64,000 bases of DNA from Sinorhizobium kostiense (GTDB taxonomy: Bacteria > Pseudomonadota > Alphaproteobacteria > Rhizobiales > Rhizobiaceae). The stretch is from assembly GCF_017874595.1 (NCBI RefSeq), contig NZ_JAGILA010000005.1, positions 1 to 64,000 of the forward strand, written 5' to 3'. Every line of letters begins with the position of its first letter. Within the stretch, counting starts at the first letter, position 1. The translations under genes and the position numbers were made by a program. Below are positions 58,740 through 64,000 of this stretch, piece by piece. Below the pieces are notes generated by a model. The model was not told the origin of the DNA, searched no databases, and worked only from the letters and a program-made list of their open reading frames with translations.

Positions 58740-59633
58740 CTACTCCGCGGGCTGTATCGCAGTTCGCGCCCTGCGGAAGATCATGTCCCGTGCCGCAAGC
58801 ACCGCGCCTCCGGTGACCAGCAGGCAGGCGGCCGCGATTCGCCAGGACGGCTCCGCGAAGCCGAACAGGATGAGGATCAATGTCGAGAGCACCGGGGCCG
58901 CATAGCTGGCGACGCCAAGCAGCTGGATGTCGCCGTTCTTGACGCCGTAATCCCAGGCATAAAAGGCCGCGCCGACAGGCAGGAGGCCGAGCCCCGCCAC
59001 TGCCAACCATTCAAAGCCCGTGTCAGGCCAGATCGTCTTTTCAAGACCGAGATGGCAGAGGAAGGAAAGGACCGAGGTCGCCAGGCAAAAGCCGGTGACG
59101 ACGTCGGTCGAAACCGCGTCGAACCGGCGCGTGAGCAGCGAATAGCCCGACCAGGTGAAGGCGCAGAGAAAGGCTGCTCCGTAGCCGAGCGTATAGGCGC
59201 CGTCAAAGTCGATGCCGTTGCGCGAAACGATCAGGATCGTCCCAGCAAGGCCCGCAACAGCACCGGCAACATGATACCAACGCAACCTTTCGCCGGGCAA
59301 AAGTGCCGAGCCGACGACGATCAGCAGCGGCCAAAGATAGGCGATCAGCCCCGCTTCGACAGCCGGGGCATTTCGAAGCGCGGTGAAATAGAGAAAGTGA
59401 TAGCCGAAGAGACCGGCAATGCCGGTAAGCCATACCTTCGCCGGCTGTTTCAAAAGCGCCAAACGCCGAGGCTTCAGGGTGAGCAGGATGATGCCGGGGA
59501 GACTGCCGATCAGGAAGCAGATCGCCGAAAGCTGGAATGGCGGCATCTTACCGGAGGCAGCCGTAAACAGCGCCAGCAGCGACCACATGAGGATTGCGGA
59601 AAAACCGATCAGCGTTGCCTTGAGCTTCATCAC
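58740..59633 (-). CDS. yddG: Aromatic amino acid exporter YddG-like (EamA family)
   Basis: A 297-residue drug/metabolite transporter with ten helices. The opening SAILMWSLLALFTAASGKMPPFQLSAICFLIGSLPG and the second EamA repeat are close to YddG, which exports aromatic amino acids. It follows the gloB-cupin pair in convergent orientation. tyrC and hisC lie 3 kb away, though no operon links them. Confidence 0.85.
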   Translation of the reverse strand: MMKLKATLIGFSAILMWSLLALFTAASGKMPPFQLSAICFLIGSLPGIILLTLKPRRLALLKQPAKVWLTGIAGLFGYHFLYFTALRNAPAVEAGLIAYLWPLLIVVGSALLPGERLRWYHVAGAVAGLAGTILIVSRNGIDFDGAYTLGYGAAFLCAFTWSGYSLLTRRFDAVSTDVVTGFCLATSVLSFLCHLGLEKTIWPDTGFEWLAVAGLGLLPVGAAFYAWDYGVKNGDIQLLGVASYAAPVLSTLILILFGFAEPSWRIAAACLLVTGGAVLAARDMIFRRARTAIQPAE

Positions 59634-59691
59634 CGCCCCCTCGCCGCCGCGGATCCGGCCGCCGCCCCGCCTGTTTCAAGATGCAGCTGAT

Positions 59692-59798
59692 CTACAGCGC
59701 CGCGCCTCCTTATCAGATGCACAAGCTTGCTGTAGCACTTCCAATCGCCGCGCGTCTTTGTCCTTGAATCGCAGTCGATGTAAGGAGCCATGCAGTAG
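59692..59798 (+). repeat. Interspersed palindromic repeat, copy 6
   Basis: CTACAGCGC...TTGCTGTAG is followed by CCAATCGCCGCGCGTCTTTGTCCTTGAATCG...GTAAGGAGCCATGCAGTAGCG. The order is that of copy 2, with some wear in both palindromes. It lies between yddG and the DUF3108 gene. Confidence 0.7.
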
Positions 59799-59836
59799 CG
59801 CTCTTTCGCGATTTCCGGAAGAGCTCCGCTGAAAGG

Positions 59837-60613
59837 TCAACCGCCGAACCGCGTCGCGGAAACGGTGACCGGCCCAAGCTTGGTCGGGATGCGGACATAG
59901 ACCGGGGCATAGACATTGACGGCTTCCGACTTCGCAAACCAGATTTCCATCGAGTTCAGTCGCCGCAGGTATTCGACGTCCTTACGTCCCTTCCTGTAGC
60001 CCGCCTTCGGGACGAAGCGGACGCCGCAGACGATCGCTTCGCCCGCGAAGCCATTGGTCCTGAAGTTCCTCGTCCCCTTCGGCGACAGGTTTATGTCGAG
60101 CCGTGATTCGCCATCGAAGATGGGCAAGGTTTTTGGGCAGACGCGAGACTTCGCCGGAATGATCAGCCCTGAAAGCGGGTCGAGAACGTTGCGCATGTCG
60201 CGCCGGGTGACCGGCACCCAGTTCTTCGGCAACGGCGTGCGCTTCGGTTCCATGCTGGCGCGCACCACATTGCCGTTGCGGAATATGACGCTGATCGCGC
60301 GCGACTTGCTGCCGCTGCGGTAAGACATCGAGTATTCCGTGGCACGCAAATGGTCGTCCGCGACCACTCCGGAAACGCGCGTCTGCCCCGACGTCCGCTT
60401 GATGATGTCGGCAAGACCCGCGGATTGCAGCCTGCCCGAAATCGTGTATCGATTCTTGTTGAGTTCCGTATAGAAAGAAGCCCGCGCCACCGGCAGGCCG
60501 GCCAGCGCAATGCTGTAATCCGTCTGATGTTGGACCTCCGCAGCGGAGGATGTTGTGGAAACCACGGCGGCTGCCAACATGGCCGCCGCCCGCAAGCCAG
60601 TGCGCCACATCAT
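59837..60613 (-). CDS. DUF3108 domain-containing exported protein
   Basis: A 258-residue protein with a signal peptide (RAAAMLAAAVVSTTSSAA) and a DUF3108 domain: TDYSIALAGLPVARASFY and VNVYAPVYVRIPTKLGPVTVSATRF at the end. A beta-barrel-like or lipocalin-type periplasmic protein is likely. Function unknown. I use the ATG of MMWRTGL, which has GGGGAG at good spacing. Confidence 0.85.
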   Translation of the reverse strand: MMWRTGLRAAAMLAAAVVSTTSSAAEVQHQTDYSIALAGLPVARASFYTELNKNRYTISGRLQSAGLADIIKRTSGQTRVSGVVADDHLRATEYSMSYRSGSKSRAISVIFRNGNVVRASMEPKRTPLPKNWVPVTRRDMRNVLDPLSGLIIPAKSRVCPKTLPIFDGESRLDINLSPKGTRNFRTNGFAGEAIVCGVRFVPKAGYRKGRKDVEYLRRLNSMEIWFAKSEAVNVYAPVYVRIPTKLGPVTVSATRFGG

Positions 60614-60756
60614 GCCCGAAATCTCCCCTGAATTTGCCGTCGCCATCCCTTGAATTGCCTACGGTTTGCGGCTTTTCTGCGCCAATTGCTCAAAATCCGA
60701 AAGCAGACGGAATAGCGGAACGCCGACCTGCCCTGAATAGGCTAAAGGAGGCCCTC

Positions 60757-60894
60757 GTGACGGCAGGAAACCAGCGCCGGTCCGTCGAACGGCAACTCTC
60801 GGAAAAATGCCGGTTTTGCAGGAATGCACAGGTTTGGCTTGACTGGCCGCCCGTCACTGACTATAGAACCGCGACTTTCCAATATGGCCAGTAG
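60757..60894 (+). CDS. Possible 45-residue small protein with CxxC
   Basis: A GTG stands 5 bp after AAAGGAGG, a perfect anti-SD match, and opens a 45-codon frame (MTAGNQRRSVERQLSEKCRF...). It contains one CRFC pair at residues 18-21 and an aromatic end (WLDWPPVTDYR). The rpmB promoter lies inside its 3-prime part. It could be a real small protein or a leader peptide, or chance. Confidence 0.35.
   Translation: MTAGNQRRSVERQLSEKCRFCRNAQVWLDWPPVTDYRTATFQYGQ
60839..60866 (+). promoter_or_regulatory. Probable promoter of rpmB
   Basis: TTGACT and CTATAG lie 16 bp apart, 95 bp before the rpmB ATG. The -10 is of a form common in alphaproteobacteria. A ribosomal protein gene is expected to have a strong constitutive promoter. 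Confidence 0.55.
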
Positions 60895-60960
60895 GAACGC
60901 GGCCTGGGCTCTAGGCCCGCTACCCGCATTGTCCGGCGGCGAAAAGAAAATAGGTGTATC

Positions 60961-61251
60961 ATGTCCCGTAGTTGCGAATTGACCGGCAAGGGCGTCCAGT
61001 CGGGCCACAATGTGAGCCACGCCAACAACAAGACCAAGCGCAAGTTCCTGCCGAACCTGTGCAACGTTACGCTGATCTCCGATGCGCTCGGTCAGCGCTT
61101 CCGGCTGCGTGTTTCTGCTGCCGCTCTGCGTTCGGTCGAACATCGCGGCGGCCTCGATGCTTTCCTGCTGAAGTCCGACGAGAACGAGCTGAGCATGCGC
61201 GCCCGTCTGCTGCGCCGCCAGATCGTCAAGAAGGTTGCCGAAGCCGCCTGA
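60961..61251 (+). CDS. rpmB: 50S ribosomal protein L28
   Basis: Large-subunit ribosomal protein, 96 residues, of the alphaproteobacterial long type. It opens [32 protein letters not shown], shown in parts, which is diagnostic. The protein is very basic. It has its own promoter and terminator, and so is monocistronic. Confidence 0.97.
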   Translation: MSRSCELTGKGVQSGHNVSHANNKTKRKFLPNLCNVTLISDALGQRFRLRVSAAALRSVEHRGGLDAFLLKSDENELSMRARLLRRQIVKKVAEAA

Positions 61252-61280
61252 TCGGCGCCGGCACGTCTGCCAGAAACGCG

Positions 61281-61312
61281 AAGGCTTGCGGGCTCGTCCG
61301 GCAAGCCTTTTT
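61281..61312 (+). terminator. Intrinsic terminator of rpmB
   Basis: AAGGCTTGC and GCAAGCCTT form a perfect 9-bp stem with an 11-nt loop, followed by TTT. It starts 29 bp after the rpmB stop codon. Confidence 0.85.
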
Positions 61313-61364
61313 CTCGTGTCGCCCCATCTATTCACCTACTGGTGGCATCACCCAGGATAAAAAA

Positions 61365-62024
61365 ATGCTGATCGGTCGTATGTTCCTTGTCTATGTCGCG
61401 CTGATGACCCTCGTGGTCGTCGCCTCGAATTTCCTCGTCCAATATCCGCTGCCCGGTGCAATTGCCGGCATGCAGCTCGGCGACCTCTGGACCTGGGGCG
61501 CTTTCAGCTATCCCTTTGCCTTCCTCGTCACCGATCTGACCAACCGCCACTTCGGACCGCAAATCGCGCGGCGCGTCGTCTTTGCCGGTTTCGTCACCGG
61601 GGTCACCCTGTCGATGTATCTGGCGACGCCGCGGATCGCAATCGCCTCCGGCTCGGCCTTCCTCTTCGGCCAGCTCCTCGACATCGCCGTTTTCAATCGC
61701 CTGCGGCGCCAGACATGGTGGCGCGCTCCGCTTGCGGGTTCGCTTGTCGGCTCGGGGCTGGACACGGCAATGTTCTTCTCCTTCGCCTTCGCACCTGTCT
61801 TTGCCTTCATCGGACCGAACGACGCTTTTGCCTTGGAGGCGACTCCCCTGCTCGGTCTGCTTGCGCCTGAAGCACCGCGCTGGATTTCCTGGGCGCTCGG
61901 CGATCTCCTGGTGAAGATCCTTTGCGGCGTGGTCCTGCTCTTGCCGTATGGCGCCCTGATGAGCGTCATCAAACCTATGCCAGCTGCGACAGCGCCGCGT
62001 GTGGTCGCAAATGAGGTCGGCTAA
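61365..62024 (+). CDS. VUT family protein, queuosine precursor transporter
   Basis: A 219-residue inner-membrane protein with six helices, of the YhhQ/QueT-like family that imports preQ0 or preQ1. Typical parts are MTLVVVASNFLVQYPLPG at the start and FPFAFLVTDLTNRHFGP-like YPFAFLVTDLTNRHFG (about 45-60). The ATG is the first in a long open frame. It overlaps the phytase-like gene tail to tail by 4 bp. gluQ, which also depends on queuosine, is in this window. Confidence 0.88.
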   Translation: MLIGRMFLVYVALMTLVVVASNFLVQYPLPGAIAGMQLGDLWTWGAFSYPFAFLVTDLTNRHFGPQIARRVVFAGFVTGVTLSMYLATPRIAIASGSAFLFGQLLDIAVFNRLRRQTWWRAPLAGSLVGSGLDTAMFFSFAFAPVFAFIGPNDAFALEATPLLGLLAPEAPRWISWALGDLLVKILCGVVLLLPYGALMSVIKPMPAATAPRVVANEVG

Positions 62025-63022
62025 TTGGAATAAGCGCCGAGGCGGAACTCGAGCATGAGATTGCGCTCGAGGATCGAGTGATTGTCGTCCGAAACGAGGA
62101 TCAGCCGGGTCTCGCCACCGGGAGTGGTGACGACGTCGAGACCTTCCATGTTGTCGATCTGATAACCCATATCCGCCTCGAGCAGCACCTCTCCGTCGAC
62201 AACCGCACCCGGCCGGATCTCGGCCGCCGGTATCCGGCGGATCCGCATGCCGAGTCCGGAAGCGAGATTGAAACGGCGCTCCAGCAACAGCAGATCTCCA
62301 CTCGGCAGGAAGGCACCGTCAGTTACTGCATAAGGGTCATTGCGCACGACGGTGAAGGTGCCCCGCATCGGTCCCTCCAGTATCCCGGCTAGGAGATTGT
62401 CCTCCTCGTCGACGCTGCGCTCCGAAACGACGATGGCCGCCCCGGCAAGCGGCCCGTCTTTCGGCGCGATGGCGAGCATTTCAAGGCCGCCGTTCTTGCG
62501 CAATTCCGTTGCGGGAAAGGGCAAGCTCAACTGACCGATGGGCGGGGATGAGGAGAAGCCCGGATCGGGATAGATGTCGACGCGCGGTGACTGCTCGAAG
62601 CTTACGATCACCTCGCCTTGCCGGAGCGCCAAGCCTTCGGAATCGACTTTCCATTTCTCGTGCTGTGCCACACCGTTGGCATCGGTCATCGATGTGGCTA
62701 TGAGATCCGTCAAGCCTGCAAGCCTGCCGGCTTCATCGCGGATGACGGCGCCTTCGATCCAGTGACCTGTGTCCATGACGGCGACGAACGAATTCCCGCC
62801 CGGACGGAAACGGATTGCCGAGAGCGCTCCGAAGAGCCGATTGGCCGAGGTCATCTCGATGCCGCCGACGAATTCAAGCGCACCGAACGTCGTTGCTTCC
62901 GAGCCGACCTTGAACTCAGTTATCTGGCGGCTGTGAACCGAGATGGTCTCGCGCGGTGCCTCGGCCCGGGTGGCGGCAATCGGTGTCAGCAGAAACAGGA
63001 CGGCTAGAGTGCAGCGAAGCAT
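62021..63022 (-). CDS. Esterase-like/phytase-like domain exported protein
   Basis: A 333-residue exported protein with a signal peptide (LRCTLAVLFLLTPIAATRA). It has the esterase-like activity of phytase domain, recognised from EFVGGIEMTSANRLFGALSAIRF, DTGHWIEG and GLDVVTTPGGETRLILVSDDN-like motifs, and likely forms a beta-propeller. Substrate is unknown, and phytase activity is not assured. The start MLRC has a clear signal; the frame continues upstream without support. Confidence 0.85.
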   Translation of the reverse strand: MLRCTLAVLFLLTPIAATRAEAPRETISVHSRQITEFKVGSEATTFGALEFVGGIEMTSANRLFGALSAIRFRPGGNSFVAVMDTGHWIEGAVIRDEAGRLAGLTDLIATSMTDANGVAQHEKWKVDSEGLALRQGEVIVSFEQSPRVDIYPDPGFSSSPPIGQLSLPFPATELRKNGGLEMLAIAPKDGPLAGAAIVVSERSVDEEDNLLAGILEGPMRGTFTVVRNDPYAVTDGAFLPSGDLLLLERRFNLASGLGMRIRRIPAAEIRPGAVVDGEVLLEADMGYQIDNMEGLDVVTTPGGETRLILVSDDNHSILERNLMLEFRLGAYSN

Positions 63023-63086
63023 CGGGTGAACCCTGTGGATATGGCCGGGTGACTGCTGAAGCGGACGGAATTGCGGCGGCCGCCGC

Positions 63087-64000
63087 TCACCCGGCCCGGC
63101 GCAGGCGTCCGGATCGGGCCTGGCCGTTCTCCCCATCGAAAAGCGCTGCAAGCTGTTCCGTCATCGCGCCGGCCAGTTCGTCCGCGTCGACGATGGTCAC
63201 GGCGCGGCGATAGTATCGCGTCACGTCGTGGCCGATGCCGATCGCCAAGAGTTCGACGGGAGAGCGGGTCTCGATCTGCTCGATCACGGCGCGCAGGTGG
63301 CGTTCGAGATAGTTGCCAGGGTTCACCGATAGGGTGGAATCGTCGACCGGTGCGCCGTCCGAGATCATCATCAGGATTCGCCGCTGCTCCGGCCGGCTGA
63401 TCAGCCGATCATGCGCCCACATCAGCGCTTCGCCATCGATATTCTCCTTGAGGAGCCCTTCGCGCATCATCAGGCCGAGATTGCGGCGTGCGCGGCGCCA
63501 GGGCGCGTCCGCGGACTTGTAGATGATATGGCGTAGATCGTTCAGTCGACCTGGCGCCTGCGGCTTACCCCCGCCAAGCCATTTCTCGCGCGATTGCCCG
63601 CCCTTCCAGGCCTTGGTGGTGAAGCCGAGGATCTCGACTTTGACACCGCAGCGCTCGAGCGTGCGGGCGAGAATGTCCGCACAGGTGGCGGCGACCGTGA
63701 TCGGCCGACCGCGCATCGAGCCGGAATTGTCGATCAGCAGCGTCACCACCGTATCGCGGAAATTCGTGTCTTTCTCCCGTTTGAAGGAAAGCGGCTGCAT
63801 CGGATCGATGATCACACGCTGCAGGCGGGCGGTGTCGAGATAACCCTCCTCCAGGTCGAACTCCCAGGAGCGGTTCTGCTGTGCCATCAGGCGCCGCTGC
63901 AGGCGATTGGCCAGCCGTCCAACGGCGCCCTGCAGATGAGCGAGCTGCTTGTCGAGGAATGCGCGCAGGCGGTCAAGTTCGGCTTCGTCGCAAAGCTCCT
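63087..64000 (-). CDS. cobT: Cobaltochelatase subunit CobT (partial, C-terminal part)
   Basis: Large AAA+/VWA-partnered subunit of the aerobic cobalt chelatase, which inserts cobalt into hydrogenobyrinic diamide. Only the C-terminal 303 codons are in the window; the frame is open to the right edge, where it begins [20 protein letters not shown]. The von Willebrand A domain has the MIDAS motif [14 protein letters not shown] and later [12 protein letters not shown]. The full family length is about 630 residues. It fits the PduO gene, which works later in the same pathway. Confidence 0.95.
   Translation of the reverse strand, partial: ELCDEAELDRLRAFLDKQLAHLQGAVGRLANRLQRRLMAQQNRSWEFDLEEGYLDTARLQRVIIDPMQPLSFKREKDTNFRDTVVTLLIDNSGSMRGRPITVAATCADILARTLERCGVKVEILGFTTKAWKGGQSREKWLGGGKPQAPGRLNDLRHIIYKSADAPWRRARRNLGLMMREGLLKENIDGEALMWAHDRLISRPEQRRILMMISDGAPVDDSTLSVNPGNYLERHLRAVIEQIETRSPVELLAIGIGHDVTRYYRRAVTIVDADELAGAMTEQLAALFDGENGQARSGRLRRAG

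Overview
The window is ordinary core chromosome of a Rhizobiales alphaproteobacterium, most probably Sinorhizobium/Ensifer. The evidence is high-GC coding with dense short-spaced operons, a rhizobial polar-growth type M23 protein beside clpB, a UbiG/EtfAB/Hbd/TlpA/ArgH/LysA order of rhizobial type, a DUF4167 protein, a TIGR02302 family protein, a CtrA-type box before ftsEX, and small intergenic palindromic repeats of the kind known from Sinorhizobium. I see no phage, transposase, CRISPR array or restriction system. Genus assignment rests on recognition of protein families and gene order, not on a search.

Layout. 0.4-5 kb: M23 metallopeptidase-like envelope protein (RgsM-like) facing clpB across a shared terminator. 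5.2-12 kb, minus strand: DUF4167 protein, prmC, prfA, ptsP, lysC (translation termination, nitrogen PTS, aspartate-family synthesis). 12-19 kb: small methyltransferase, DHFR-like reductase, ubiG, the minus-strand set DUF1178 / amidase / grxC / comF, an NDUFAF5-like methyltransferase, an Flp pilin gene of only 55 codons with a membrane neighbour, and mutT. 19-25 kb: GNAT enzyme, argJ and a parvulin isomerase diverging from secA. 25-30 kb: a flippase plus BcsL-type acyltransferase pair, an acyl-CoA synthetase, and tRNA-Leu(CAA). 30-36 kb: dsbB, HNH nuclease, alkA-type glycosylase, gluQRS, YihY protein, SDR, HIG1 protein, PduO-type adenosyltransferase, rhomboid protease. 37-44 kb: etfBA, hbd, tlpA, argH, lptM-like lipoprotein, lysA. 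44-52 kb: TIGR02302 protein, CpdR-like regulator, hpt, ftsEX, YdcF protein, plsC. 52-64 kb: ChaC-like enzyme, DUF2125, tyrC-hisC, methyltransferase, gloB, cupin, YddG exporter, DUF3108, rpmB, preQ0 transporter, phytase-like protein, and cobT running off the right edge.

Common themes are envelope growth and division (RgsM-like, FtsEX, SecA, parvulin, DsbB, TlpA, LptM), amino-acid synthesis (lysC, lysA, argJ, argH, hisC, tyrC), electron transfer and beta-oxidation (etfBA, hbd, acyl-CoA synthetase), thiol and glutathione chemistry (grxC, amidase, ChaC-like, gloB) and translation (prfA/prmC, rpmB, gluQRS).

I did not find a convincing new multi-gene system. The best leads are non-coding or small: a three-way-junction-like RNA fold between prmC and the DUF4167 gene, a 45-codon CxxC ORF with a perfect Shine-Dalgarno before rpmB, the isolated Flp pilin, a perfect dyad before the RgsM-like gene, a TTACGT-GT-ACGTAA palindrome before etfB, a full CtrA box before ftsE, and a six-copy palindromic repeat family.
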